Source of the DNA: Nematostella vectensis
Lineage: Eukaryota; Cnidaria; Anthozoa; Actiniaria; Edwardsiidae
NCBI RefSeq assembly: GCF_932526225.1
Contig: NC_064046.1
Coordinates: 7,859,219-7,923,218, forward strand
Direction: 5' to 3'
DNA length: 64,000 nt
Shown here: positions 18,301 to 22,654 of the stretch, in pieces
How positions within the stretch are numbered: the stretch's first letter is position 1
Layout of the letters: every line of letters starts with the position of its first letter
Translations under genes and position numbers: made by a program
The notes under the pieces: model-generated
The model's input: only the letters and a program-made list of their open reading frames with translations
Database searches by the model: none
Told to the model about the DNA's origin: nothing

Positions 18301-20800
18301 TCCGGAAGATTACATACAGCACGAGGTTAGTCGCTATGCCCTCGGCACCTTCTCGCGAAGTGCTAGTGTCCAGTCGGGACTTGCTAGACTTTGTTTCGTC
18401 ATGTATTTGGCGTTTACTTTTAATACTTAGTATTTACCATGCAATCTTTCATCCTTATCCCTTTCCCTAAGTCGCCCTGCTACTTGCTATGCACTCGGTA
18501 CTAACTCGAAAAAATACTGTCGCCTTCATCTCTGCACTTAACCGTTTTTCTGTCGCCTTTATCCCAAAACAAACATTCCGATCTTTCTCGTCTCATCACC
18601 ACGCTTTGTATCTCAGGTCAAAGCTAGATTGCAGAAAATGGGTCCCTTGTCGCCGATGAATATCTTCCTGCGACAAGAGATCGACAGAATGCAGCGGGTG
18701 ATCACTGCAGTCCGCATCACGCTCACCGACCTCAAGCTCGCTATCGACGGTACCATCATCATGAGCGAGGTAAGGGGGGCATAAGTGTAGTTGTACAGAC
18801 GCTTCGGGAAAGTGATAAGTGGGCCGCTCAATGGAGATTGACCTGGCGGTTTACAAAGCAATGGAATGGAGCTGAATTTGCGGGGAACCTTTAGTAAAGG
18901 CCGCTGCCAATGTGTTTTAAAGTATGTTTATGTTTCTCAAGGCAGAATGAATTACCTCTTAATACCGCTGTTGTAACCAAAGTATGATTCGATCCACACT
19001 TGGAAAAGCTATTGTAATGCATTAAATTGTATCTTAGAACACAACGGATTCACCGTTCCAATAGCAATATAAGCCATAATTAAAGGTGCAATTGGAACAT
19101 CTTTAAAGCAAACTCTGGGATCCTTCTTTGGCTGGGGAGTCTATTCACATTGGAGAGTCCCATTAATTGTTTAAACAAACTTTATTCTGTTTTTCCTTCT
19201 CAGACTTTGCGAGATTCTCTGGATTGCATGTATGACGCAAGAATTCCTACCCACTGGAAAAAGGTAACACATTTCATTGAGGCGCTCGTCATATTGTGTT
19301 CCTCGGAATTATACGGAATTATACTGAATCAAATCGCGGTCTCATCTTATCAAGTGTCCTTTTCATTAAGTGCTCATCTAATCGTTTTTTTTTTTCATCA
19401 TTTCGAGGATCTGATCATCATGTCCCATCTTATTAAGTGTTCTATCTTATTGCTCAAGTGCTTTATCTGATATGTAATTTTCTTTGCATTACATTAAATA
19501 CTCTTGTGTTCTATGCATTTGATCAAGTGTTGTTCTTGACCACTCATGTGATCCCTTCAATTCTTCAAGTTTTAATTCAAGTCATATGCTAGAACAATTC
19601 TTCAAGTACTGATTTATCTGATTATCCTCTTGTAGGTGTCATGGGAGTCATCTACGATCGGATTCTGGTTCACGGAGCTTATCGAGAGAAATGCCCAGTT
19701 CCGCACGTGGTGTTTTGACGGCAGACCTAACGTCTTTTGGATGACAGGCTTCTTTAACCCTCAGGGCTTCCTCACCGCCATGAGACAGGTAGCCACTCCC
19801 CCCCCTCACGTCTATTTGTGATAGCACTTGTACGGTTAACGAGTCTCTTTCAACCGCCTTTTTCCTAGACATAAAGTTTGAGAAAGCATCAATATCGGCT
19901 GACTCTGGACACAGTACCTTAAGAAATAATGTGGGCAACCTATTACCTCAAGAGAATAACTGTCGAAGAACACTAGCACGGCGGACTAAATTTACATTAC
20001 TGTTAAAGTGATTGGGGTAGACTTGCTCTCTCTACCGGTCCTCTGACCCGAGGCTGCGCTGAAGCATCACTTACATACGCTGATTGGTAATGACAAACGT
20101 CTTGTCAATCAAACGTCCTGAAAATGCCTAGATGGTTACCTTAGCACGCGACTTTCCTGGTGCTCTCATTCATGGTCTTATTAATCATCTTGCCTTTGTG
20201 ACTTACGGTATATCTCTATTTGCAGGAAGTGACGCGCGCGCACAAAGGATGGGCGCTGGACAGTGTGGTCCTGCATAATGACGTCACGCGGTTCTTTAAA
20301 GATGACATCACCACGCCCCCCGCTGAGGGTGTCTATGTACATGGTTTGTTTCTTGATGGCGCTGGCTGGGACCGCCGAGGCTGCAAGTTGGTGGAACCAC
20401 CGGCAAAGGTGCGTAACTAGTACAATGCCTTGATAATCTTAAAGGTCATGGTGATGGTAATGATAAAAGTGATGATGATTATTTTGATGATGTTGCGGAT
20501 GATGGTGGTTATAGTTATGATAATAATACTAGTGATGACGATTATTGAGATTATGATGCTTATGCTAACATGCCCCCTTTGGTGTGTTTTTTGCAGGTTC
20601 TCTTCACGCCTGTGCCTGTTATCCATATATATGCCATCAACTCGACCGGCGGTCGAGACAACCGTCTGTACCAGTGCCCTATCTACAAAAAACCTCGTCG
20701 GACGGACCTCACTTACATCGCTTGCGTCGATCTCAAGACGAATCAGAACCCGGATCACTGGATTCTACGCGGCGTTGCGCTGCTTTGCGATATCAAATAA
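215..20800 (+). CDS. DNAH8: Axonemal outer-arm dynein heavy chain, DNAH5/DNAH8 type, C-terminal part (41 exons, 5'-partial)
   Basis: Joining 41 exons gives one frame of 2,087 residues (numbered here from the split Gly at 215), about the C-terminal 45% of a usual ~4,600-residue chain. Seen in order: AAA3 P-loop GEQGTAKT (res 54-61) and Walker B VFVDD (118-122); AAA4 P-loop GVGGSGKQS (418-426) and Walker B FIFTDNE (473-479); stalk helix 1 (~645-761); microtubule-binding domain (~762-889); stalk helix 2 (~890-980); AAA5 (~979-1234); AAA6 (~1320-1606); C-terminal domain to VALLCDIK. Known for the family: an ATP-driven, minus-end-directed motor of ciliary outer arms, working with other heavy, intermediate and light chains. 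Exon order, phases and lengths are sequence-based. DNAH5 versus DNAH8 is from recalled similarity: [12 protein letters not shown] and KKPRRTDLT favour DNAH8, but an unduplicated ancestor of both is possible. The N-terminal tail, AAA1 and AAA2 lie upstream of the window. Confidence 0.93.
531..788 (+). CDS. DNAH8: Dynein heavy chain exon 2: AAA3 Walker A and Walker B
   Basis: Residues 49-134. Carries the P-loop GEQGTAKT (res 54-61), the dynein signature [19 protein letters not shown], and Walker [10 protein letters not shown] with Asp121-Asp122. Phase 0 at both ends; acceptor CTTCCAAG, donor GTAAGG. The last ~48 bases and the donor are tandemly copied into the following 673-bp intron (see 741-1190), so the first donor at 789 is chosen because it joins cleanly to exon 3 ([12 protein letters not shown]), as in the family. 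Confidence 0.93.
741..1190 (+). repeat. 78-bp tandem copies of exon 2's 3' end and donor
   Basis: Copy 1 is exon 2 itself (from 741). Copies 2 and 3 align on ATGCCCATTATCAATGA at 837 and 915, exactly 78 bp apart; a fourth, diverged copy starts near 976 (period 80) and is interrupted by an inverted-repeat element. Copy 2 keeps a good donor (CAGGTAAGG, GT at 867); copy 3 has lost it; copy 4 has a possible donor at 1,167. Because 78 bp is 26 codons, the exon 2 frame stays open through copies 2 and 3 until TAG at 942-944. Confidence 0.85.
1025..1157. mobile_element. Short inverted-repeat (MITE-like) element, 133 bp
   Basis: Ends are 17-bp inverted repeats, TARCCTGCGTAGCAAGC at 1,025-1,041 and its complement at 1,141-1,157, with one mismatch. 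No coding capacity. It splits the fourth 78-bp copy: the flanks GTGATCAG and GCAATCAG look like a diverged 8-bp target duplication, which would fit a hAT-like origin (inference). The copy resumes at 1,161 with AATCAGGTAATTGTCTTTGA. Confidence 0.6.
1462..1675 (+). CDS. DNAH8: Dynein heavy chain exon 3: AAA3 core
   Basis: Residues 135-205 plus one base of Ser206. Peptides [20 protein letters not shown] and [20 protein letters not shown] are hallmark AAA3 sequence. Acceptor CTCTCAG; donor A|GTAAGT at 1,676, set by the join KIF-S-VIGGG into exon 4. The following 413-bp intron contains a weak inverted-repeat element at 1,738-1,888. Confidence 0.92.
1738..1888. mobile_element. Possible MITE, 151 bp with 11-bp terminal inverted repeats
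   Basis: TGAGTGGCAAA at 1,738-1,748 is matched by its exact complement at 1,878-1,888. Further in, an A-rich stretch (1,773-1,795) faces a T-rich stretch (1,852-1,870), so the whole could fold back. I see no clear target-site duplication, so the origin is unproven. Confidence 0.4.
2089..2198 (+). CDS. DNAH8: Dynein heavy chain exon 4: AAA3 C-terminal part
   Basis: Completes Ser206 and encodes residues 207-242, [13 protein letters not shown] to [13 protein letters not shown]. Acceptor TCTTCAAAG, donor GTAAGC, ends in phase 0. The 530-bp intron that follows holds only a small palindrome (TTAACTAATTTAGTTAA near 2,230). Confidence 0.9.
2729..3015 (+). CDS. DNAH8: Dynein heavy chain exon 5: AAA3/AAA4 link
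   Basis: Residues 243-337 plus two bases of Arg338. Contains [20 protein letters not shown], a strongly conserved dynein block, then [14 protein letters not shown] and AYFVDFLR. Acceptor GAAACAG, donor GTAAGC. Confidence 0.93.
3120..3335. repeat. Degenerate short repeat in intron 5
   Basis: Several imperfect copies of a motif like ATGTCACGCATTTTTCTAAT follow one another at irregular spacing of about 45-55 bp. Related TGTCACRCAAT words recur in introns 7 (3,876-4,015), 9 (4,877 and 5,020) and 29 (14,890-14,980). The degeneracy makes limits approximate. Confidence 0.45.
3343..3412 (+). CDS. DNAH8: Dynein heavy chain exon 6: acidic linker
   Basis: Completes Arg338 and encodes residues 339-361, an acidic, family-variable linker ([16 protein letters not shown]) followed by TPKIYEP, which matches the DNAH5/DNAH8 join. 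Acceptor TTCCACAG, donor GTGAGC. The next intron (308 bp) is dominated by a large hairpin. Confidence 0.88.
3422..3547. repeat. Near-perfect long hairpin in intron 6
   Basis: The arm 3,422-3,469 (48 bp) pairs with 3,503-3,547 (45 bp) with one 3-bp insertion and two mismatches, leaving a 33-bp loop. Both arms contain the octamer-like word ATGCAAAT in complement orientation. It could be a folded-back duplication or a hairpin transposon remnant; the next exon's acceptor is 173 bp further on. Confidence 0.85.
3721..3843 (+). CDS. DNAH8: Dynein heavy chain exon 7: start of AAA4
   Basis: Residues 362-402. [20 protein letters not shown] then [20 protein letters not shown], the conserved AAA4 N-terminal helices. 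Phase 0 both ends; acceptor GACTGTAG, donor GTATGT. The 324-bp intron after it holds only TGTCACACAAT-type repeat words. Confidence 0.92.
4168..4298 (+). CDS. DNAH8: Dynein heavy chain exon 8: AAA4 Walker A
   Basis: Residues 403-445 plus two bases of Arg446. Carries the intact AAA4 P-loop GVGGSGKQS (Lys424) within [20 protein letters not shown]. Acceptor GTGACAG, donor GTAAGT. Nothing notable in the next 398-bp intron. Confidence 0.95.
4697..4850 (+). CDS. DNAH8: Dynein heavy chain exon 9: AAA4 Walker B
   Basis: Completes Arg446 and encodes residues 447-497. Contains [19 protein letters not shown] and the AAA4 Walker B FIFTDNE (res 473-479). The donor GTGCGC at 4,851 is weak but is fixed by the join LSSGE-VSNLF. 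The following 630-bp intron shows nothing beyond two TGTCACRCAA words. Confidence 0.93.
5481..5872 (+). CDS. DNAH8: Dynein heavy chain exon 10: AAA4 C-terminal half
   Basis: Residues 498-627 plus two bases of Arg628; one of the two largest exons. [35 protein letters not shown] (sensor region) and [15 protein letters not shown] are diagnostic dynein blocks. Acceptor TTCTCAG, donor GTATCA. The next intron (435 bp) is unremarkable. Confidence 0.95.
6308..6530 (+). CDS. DNAH8: Dynein heavy chain exon 11: stalk coiled coil 1 begins
   Basis: Completes Arg628 and encodes residues 629-702. [16 protein letters not shown] marks the end of AAA4; the rest ([37 protein letters not shown]) is heptad-rich stalk helix. 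Acceptor TTCGTAG, donor GTAAGA. The 310-bp intron that follows is T-rich without features. Confidence 0.93.
6841..6942 (+). CDS. DNAH8: Dynein heavy chain exon 12: stalk coiled coil 1
   Basis: Residues 703-736, [20 protein letters not shown] then [14 protein letters not shown], continuous stalk helix. Phase 0 both ends; acceptor CCATAAG, donor GTAAGT. Nothing seen in the next 474-bp intron. Confidence 0.9.
7417..7491 (+). CDS. DNAH8: Dynein heavy chain exon 13: end of stalk coiled coil 1
   Basis: Residues 737-761, with [17 protein letters not shown], the invariant [10 protein letters not shown] helix that leads into the microtubule-binding tip. Phase 0 both ends; acceptor TTTACAG, donor GTAAGT. 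The 374-bp intron that follows is unremarkable. Confidence 0.93.
7866..8033 (+). CDS. DNAH8: Dynein heavy chain exon 14: microtubule-binding domain, first part
   Basis: Residues 762-817. [17 protein letters not shown] is the conserved MTBD helix; the exon ends in [10 protein letters not shown]. Phase 0 both ends; acceptor ATCCACAG, donor GTACTT at 8,034. The last ~19 bases plus donor are repeated many times downstream (8,015-8,340). I use the first donor because [13 protein letters not shown] matches the family with no insertion. Confidence 0.93.
8015..8340 (+). repeat. 39-bp tandem copies of exon 14's 3' end and donor
   Basis: The word TTGGTCTGAATCAC recurs at 8,015, 8,054, 8,093, 8,132, 8,171, 8,210 and 8,249, always 39 bp apart, with small changes; after a degenerate stretch another copy starts at 8,310. 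Copy 1 is exonic. GT donors survive in register at 8,073, 8,151, 8,190, 8,229 and 8,329, but are lost in copy 3. The exon frame reads on for about 95 codons ([10 protein letters not shown]-type 13-residue units) to TGA at 8,316-8,318. Confidence 0.9.
8630..8758 (+). CDS. DNAH8: Dynein heavy chain exon 15: microtubule-binding domain, middle
   Basis: Residues 818-860, [20 protein letters not shown] to [13 protein letters not shown]. Phase 0 both ends; acceptor GGATTGTAG, donor GTAAGT. Matches the MTBD helices after the SWxESLK motif. Confidence 0.92.
8955..9041 (+). CDS. DNAH8: Dynein heavy chain exon 16: microtubule-binding domain, last part
   Basis: Residues 861-889, [20 protein letters not shown] then INKEVLPLK. 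The GLCxWxxAM motif is the conserved end of the MTBD. Phase 0 both ends; acceptor CCTTTAG, donor GTAAGT. Confidence 0.94.
9148..9285 (+). CDS. DNAH8: Dynein heavy chain exon 17: stalk coiled coil 2
   Basis: Residues 890-935. [20 protein letters not shown] is the return helix of the stalk. Phase 0 both ends; acceptor TTTTCCAG, donor GTAACC. Confidence 0.94.
9416..9543 (+). CDS. DNAH8: Dynein heavy chain exon 18: end of stalk coiled coil 2
   Basis: Residues 936-977 plus two bases of Arg978. [12 protein letters not shown] then [17 protein letters not shown], the invariant GGEKxRW motif at the base of the stalk. Acceptor ATGACAG, donor GTGAGT. The next intron (363 bp) contains a 32-bp tandem repeat. 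Confidence 0.95.
9740..9860. repeat. 32-bp tandem repeat in intron 18
   Basis: GCTTGTGTTTGACTGATTTG starts at 9,767, 9,799 and 9,831, exactly 32 bp apart, with a partial earlier copy from 9,740. The repeat is T-rich on the + strand and ends about 45 bp before the exon 19 acceptor, so it forms much of the polypyrimidine-rich intron end. Confidence 0.85.
9907..10096 (+). CDS. DNAH8: Dynein heavy chain exon 19: start of AAA5
   Basis: Completes Arg978 and encodes residues 979-1041. [20 protein letters not shown] is the conserved AAA5 entry; ends EWNLQ. Acceptor CTCACAG, donor GTAATG. The 302-bp intron that follows is unremarkable. Confidence 0.94.
10399..10533 (+). CDS. DNAH8: Dynein heavy chain exon 20: AAA5
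   Basis: Residues 1042-1086. [20 protein letters not shown] then [16 protein letters not shown], where the DPQ-Q motif stands in the AAA5 nucleotide-site region. Phase 0 both ends; acceptor GCTACAG, donor GTAATA. Confidence 0.95.
10806..10961 (+). CDS. DNAH8: Dynein heavy chain exon 21: AAA5
   Basis: Residues 1087-1138, with [20 protein letters not shown] and [12 protein letters not shown], conserved in all axonemal heavy chains. Phase 0 both ends; acceptor TGTGTTAG, donor GTATGG. Confidence 0.95.
10975..11215. repeat. GTT/TTG-rich low-complexity tract in intron 21
   Basis: Interrupted GTT/ATT trinucleotide repeats fill most of the first half of the 428-bp intron, much like the sequence at 1-130. 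No coding signal. Confidence 0.75.
11390..11479 (+). CDS. DNAH8: Dynein heavy chain exon 22: AAA5
   Basis: Residues 1139-1168. [20 protein letters not shown] then [10 protein letters not shown], the conserved TTKLPNPxYxPE motif. Phase 0 both ends; acceptor TTATAG, donor GTAAGT. The next intron (430 bp) holds nothing I recognise. Confidence 0.95.
11910..12002 (+). CDS. DNAH8: Dynein heavy chain exon 23: end of AAA5
   Basis: Residues 1169-1199. [20 protein letters not shown] then [11 protein letters not shown]. Phase 0 both ends; acceptor TTGACAG, donor GTGAGT. In the next intron (397 bp) only a small hairpin with 9-bp arms (12,236-12,258) stands out. Confidence 0.93.
12400..12504 (+). CDS. 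DNAH8: Dynein heavy chain exon 24: AAA5 strut/buttress helix
   Basis: Residues 1200-1234. [19 protein letters not shown] is the conserved coiled segment that in known structures braces the stalk (buttress). Phase 0 both ends; acceptor TTAACAG, donor GTCAGC. The 490-bp intron after it shows no feature. Confidence 0.94.
12995..13133 (+). CDS. DNAH8: Dynein heavy chain exon 25: buttress and AAA5/AAA6 link
   Basis: Residues 1235-1280 plus one base of Val1281. [17 protein letters not shown] is followed by [10 protein letters not shown] and NGAREEFRP. Acceptor CTCCTAG, donor GTGTGA, set by the join FRP-VATCGS. Confidence 0.93.
13242..13356 (+). CDS. DNAH8: Dynein heavy chain exon 26: AAA5/AAA6 link
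   Basis: Completes Val1281 and encodes residues 1282-1318 plus two bases of Arg1319. [20 protein letters not shown] then [17 protein letters not shown]. Acceptor TACTTATAG, donor GTAAAC. Confidence 0.92.
13471..13783 (+). CDS. DNAH8: Dynein heavy chain exon 27: AAA6 N-terminal part
   Basis: Completes Arg1319 and encodes residues 1320-1423. [37 protein letters not shown] and [17 protein letters not shown] are clear family blocks. Acceptor CTCAACAG, donor GTAAAG. The 475-bp intron that follows shows nothing. Confidence 0.95.
14259..14377 (+). CDS. DNAH8: Dynein heavy chain exon 28: AAA6
   Basis: Residues 1424-1462 plus two bases of Arg1463. [20 protein letters not shown] then [11 protein letters not shown]. 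Acceptor TTTGTAG, donor GTATGC. Confidence 0.94.
14653..14855 (+). CDS. DNAH8: Dynein heavy chain exon 29: AAA6
   Basis: Completes Arg1463 and encodes residues 1464-1530 plus one base of Asp1531. [15 protein letters not shown] is followed by [20 protein letters not shown], the conserved LSxGSDPT motif. Acceptor TGTCGTAG, donor GTGAGT. Confidence 0.95.
15063..15136 (+). CDS. DNAH8: Dynein heavy chain exon 30: AAA6
   Basis: Completes Asp1531 and encodes residues 1532-1555, [18 protein letters not shown] to FMQT. SMGQGQ is the conserved AAA6 strand. Acceptor TGTACAG, donor GTAAGT. Confidence 0.93.
15500..15652 (+). CDS. DNAH8: Dynein heavy chain exon 31: AAA6 GGWxLLQNCHL block
   Basis: Residues 1556-1606, [16 protein letters not shown] to [18 protein letters not shown]. 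The acceptor GAACCAAAG has almost no polypyrimidine tract, but an in-frame TGA at 15,485 bars an earlier start, and the spacing to LLNSFMQT matches relatives. A branch-point-like CACTAAT lies at 15,471. The intron after it (484 bp) holds nothing I recognise. Confidence 0.92.
16137..16203 (+). CDS. DNAH8: Dynein heavy chain exon 32: start of C-terminal region
   Basis: Residues 1607-1628 plus one base of Gly1629. [20 protein letters not shown] is the conserved NEPPxGLRAxxxRTY motif. Acceptor TCTCGCAG after a T-run, donor GTAGGC. The next intron (375 bp) has no feature. Confidence 0.94.
16579..16667 (+). CDS. DNAH8: Dynein heavy chain exon 33
   Basis: Completes Gly1629 and encodes residues 1630-1658. 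[17 protein letters not shown] is the conserved helix. Acceptor TCAAAAG, donor GTAAGA. Confidence 0.92.
16824..17042 (+). CDS. DNAH8: Dynein heavy chain exon 34
   Basis: Residues 1659-1731. [39 protein letters not shown] and LNTFAK are invariant dynein C-terminal blocks. Phase 0 both ends; acceptor TGAACAG, donor GTAACA. The following 706-bp intron, the largest, contains a well-marked inverted-repeat element. Confidence 0.95.
17180..17524. mobile_element. MITE, 345 bp, with perfect 9-bp target-site duplication
   Basis: Terminal inverted repeats start GACAGAGCAAA (17,180) and end TTTGCTCTGTC (17,524), and similarity continues inward for about 30 bp. The 9-bp word CGGTGCATA lies directly outside both ends (17,171-17,179 and 17,525-17,533). 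There is no transposase frame. A 9-bp duplication fits Mutator-like or Merlin-like elements (inference); the perfect duplication suggests a fairly recent insertion. Confidence 0.85.
17749..17909 (+). CDS. DNAH8: Dynein heavy chain exon 35
   Basis: Residues 1732-1784 plus two bases of Thr1785. [20 protein letters not shown] and [15 protein letters not shown]. Acceptor TGTTCAG; donor GTAAGT, set by the join NADI-T-YQSN. Confidence 0.94.
18072..18190 (+). repeat. Tandem copies of the exon 36 acceptor and first codons
   Basis: TACCAG followed by an A/T-rich AATCTTA-like word occurs at 18,092, 18,122 and 18,163, each preceded by a TTGCC/GTTTC-rich tract. The second and third copies share TACCAGAGCAATCT. 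The real exon begins in the third copy (18,169). The second copy offers an acceptor 41 bp upstream that is out of frame. Confidence 0.7.
18169..18325 (+). CDS. DNAH8: Dynein heavy chain exon 36
   Basis: Completes Thr1785 and encodes residues 1786-1837: [20 protein letters not shown], a Ser/Gly-rich GGGETRES stretch, then [14 protein letters not shown]. Acceptor CATTACCAG at 18,168 is the only nearby one that keeps the frame. Donor GTTAGT. Confidence 0.92.
18617..18769 (+). CDS. DNAH8: Dynein heavy chain exon 37
   Basis: Residues 1838-1888. [15 protein letters not shown] and [16 protein letters not shown], the conserved LxxLxxAIxGxIxMS motif. Phase 0 both ends; acceptor ATCTCAG, donor GTAAGG. 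Nothing seen in the 434-bp intron that follows. Confidence 0.95.
19204..19263 (+). CDS. DNAH8: Dynein heavy chain exon 38
   Basis: Residues 1889-1908, [20 protein letters not shown], a 60-bp exon with phase 0 at both ends. It matches the family motif before the W-rich C-terminal helix. Acceptor TTCTCAG, donor GTAACA. Confidence 0.92.
19335..19620. repeat. Degenerate CTTATTAAGTGTT-type repeat in intron 38
   Basis: Words such as CTTATCAAGTG, CATTAAGTGCTC, CTTATTAAGTGTTC, CTCAAGTGC and GATCAAGTGTT follow each other through the 372-bp intron at irregular spacing. This looks like an old decayed short tandem repeat; limits are approximate. Confidence 0.4.
19636..19788 (+). CDS. DNAH8: Dynein heavy chain exon 39
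   Basis: Residues 1909-1959. [17 protein letters not shown] and [17 protein letters not shown], the latter the most recognisable dynein C-terminal motif. Phase 0 both ends; acceptor CTTGTAG, donor GTAGCC. The 437-bp intron that follows has no clear feature. Confidence 0.96.
20226..20408 (+). CDS. DNAH8: Dynein heavy chain exon 40
   Basis: Residues 1960-2020. [15 protein letters not shown] and [19 protein letters not shown]. Phase 0 both ends; acceptor TTTGCAG, donor GTGCGT (weak, but fixed by PPAK-VLFT). Confidence 0.95.
20445..20560. repeat. GAT/ATG-rich microsatellite in intron 40
   Basis: Interrupted GATGAT/TGATGA repeats fill most of the last intron (188 bp). The base composition resembles that of the downstream satellite monomer, but no 25-bp period is visible. 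Confidence 0.65.
20597..20800 (+). CDS. DNAH8: Dynein heavy chain exon 41: C-terminus and stop
   Basis: Residues 2021-2087 then TAA at 20,798-20,800. [32 protein letters not shown] and [15 protein letters not shown] end the protein exactly where DNAH5/DNAH8 proteins end. Acceptor TTTTGCAG, phase 0. Confidence 0.96.
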   Translation, partial: VLFTPVPVIHIYAINSTGGRDNRLYQCPIYKKPRRTDLTYIACVDLKTNQNPDHWILRGVALLCDIK

Positions 20801-21115
20801 CTTCCCACTCACAAGTTTATGCACAAATTTATACAAGTCGTATTACTAGTTACAAGGAATCTTGGAGGGGATATCTCATATCTACTATACATTATCAAAA
20901 GAAACAAAGAAAATGTGAAAGTATTTTCAGAAAAATAATGTCTAGTTTAAGCAGACACAGTTCAGGTTGAAAAACCTAAATTAGCCTGTCACCAACGTAA
21001 CGCATCTTGGTAAGGCTTAGATCTCCCCTTAAAGGCTCGAGTAGAGGTTATATGACTTTCCATTTCTGAACTGTACATAGCATGACTAGCGTGCCACAAT
21101 ACCCTTGCGTAAGTA

Positions 21116-21266
21116 CAGTGTAACCCCGATAACTCAAACTACTCGAGCTCCATGATAAATTGAATGTTTTCATTTCCTAACATTTTTTTAGTCATTTCTA
21201 CTCGAATAGGACTAACGCTCCGCTAAATGTATATTTGTTGAGGCTTGAGTTGACGGGGTTCTACTG
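21116..21266. mobile_element. Pogo/Tigger-like MITE, 151 bp, TA target sites
   Basis: Starts CAGTGTAACCCCGATAACTC and ends with the complement of CAGTAGAACCCCGTCAACTC, imperfect terminal inverted repeats, with TA directly outside both ends (21,114-21,115 and 21,267-21,268). CAGTRKAACCCCG ends and TA duplications are typical of pogo/Tigger-type Tc1/mariner relatives (family knowledge). No coding capacity. Confidence 0.7.
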
Positions 21267-21520
21267 TATGTATACGTTTTTAGATAGAAGAATTAGTCCG
21301 CATGATAATATATTCACCGACATAGATTTTTATACGGTTTGCCCTAGTCTCCTCCTTAGTTGTACATAATCTCTTTTATTTATTGCAATAACATTTAAAC
21401 AGTAACAGAAAGTAGAGAACATACGAATTTATACATGACCTTAAGAACCAGTATTTATATCAGCAAATTAGTCTTTATGTCATTTTATTATTGAGGCTGC
21501 GTTGTATGACAATGGCTAAT

Positions 21521-21526
21521 AATAAA
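21521..21526 (+). promoter_or_regulatory. Candidate poly(A) signal AATAAA
   Basis: The first canonical AATAAA after the dynein stop codon, in an A/T-rich context. The actual cleavage site cannot be seen from sequence alone. Confidence 0.5.
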
Positions 21527-21599
21527 TAATAACAAGAGACCATGAAACGGTCCAATTTGTTTTATTAAGAAAGTTAACGCTTTATCTTGCTTGTTGCCA

Positions 21600-21655
21600 A
21601 GAATGTGTTTTTAATGTGTTTTAATATGTTTTAATGTGTTTTTAATGTGTTTTAA
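21600..21655. repeat. Short tandem repeat of TTTTAATGTGT
   Basis: About five copies of TTTTAATGTGT/TTTAATATG units in a row just downstream of the poly(A) signal, with unit length varying from 10 to 12 bp. Confidence 0.75.
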
Positions 21656-21713
21656 ACACGAAAAAGGGATCGCTCCGCCCCCTTTTCCGCAAGTTCTTGC
21701 GCAAGTCGTCGAA

Positions 21714-21782
21714 AGAGGGGGGGGGGGGGGGGCGACGGAGAGCGGGGGAGTCGCGAAGAGGGGGGGGAGACGGAGGGGGGAT
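21714..21782 (+). repeat. Long G-run and G-rich tract (G-quadruplex potential)
   Basis: A continuous run of about 18 G (21,715-21,732) is followed by further G5, G8 and G6 runs on the + strand within 70 bp. Multiple runs of at least four G with short spacers satisfy quadruplex patterns. The upstream sequence is pyrimidine-rich (TCCGCCCCCTTTTCCGC). Confidence 0.8.
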
Positions 21783-22650
21783 TGGGGTAAATGGCGCGTT
21801 CCATAAAGTATGTGAAAGCAGCACTCAAGGCTTGGACACTATAGGGTCATTTAGGAGCATTCAACTCAAAACAGAAATAGATTTTGCGCGCACGCTTTTT
21901 TAATAGCACCGGAACCCTGTTTCCGAACGCAATGTGACCACGATTGTAGGCTTCATTAAGTGAGGACCTCTGAACTGCCAGAAGAAAACATAGCAAAAGG
22001 TAGAGCCGTACGACAAACTAAGACAATTGTAAAAGACAAGAGATTGTTAAAGAACTATCAGGCATATTCTGGAAAGTGTTTGGAGTCAATTCTCTACAAA
22101 AACAAAGACAAAAATTGCCATTGAGAAATCAAACACAGCGCGCTCTTTTAAAAAATAGCGTGCGCGAGCTCATTTGAAATGGCGTCATTCAGGTGCGCGC
22201 GCGAACATACAACAAATTTTCAAAATTCATTACTTCAAGACCTATCTCATCCTCCCTTGTTTTTCGTTTTGTTATAACAAAAGGCTAATAGACTGTGTTT
22301 ACTTCAATGATGTGTTTTCGACCAATCTTGAGCTCTATTATAGCTTTCTGGCCTCTCTCTACGGAGCTCTCTGGAGCTCTCTAAAATGACGAATGACAGC
22401 TTGCCTAAGGCAAGTCGCTTTTATAGTGCGCGTTCGTGTTTAAGCATATGACGACAGGTTTCACGGCCAAATTTCTCATTCCTTATTTCATTAGCTGCGA
22501 ATTAAAGATGTCGATCTAGAAGTAATATGTAGGTTTTGGCAGTGCCTTAAAGCGGAGGTCCAAACCAAAACTGTTTATTTTCGTTCATTAATTGCAATAA
22601 AAAGTTTTACGACTGTTTGCGATGCTACCGTACAATCACACTAAGTTAGT
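21783..22650. other. Intergenic stretch, no feature recognised
   Basis: No credible gene, exon chain or transposon protein is seen on either strand. Short CG-alternating words (GCGCGCGCGAAC near 22,194, GCGTGCGCGAG near 22,158) occur. Confidence 0.6.
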
Positions 22651-22654
22651 TTGC

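Larger units (their letters stand above)
20801..21540 (+). other. Probable 3' UTR of the dynein gene
   Basis: A/T-rich and without an open frame of note. The first canonical poly(A) signal after the stop is at 21,521, which would give a UTR of about 740 bases. It contains a short TA-flanked element. The extent is inferred; no transcript data are available. Confidence 0.5.

Noticed and set aside
1-20800. Pseudogene status of the dynein gene
   Set aside because: All 41 exons join in frame with consensus splice dinucleotides, no internal stop is needed, and the AAA3 and AAA4 catalytic motifs are intact.
21642-21903. Gly/Arg-rich and Pro-rich frames around the G-run
   Set aside because: Translation of a homopolymer and G-rich tract; no support as genes.
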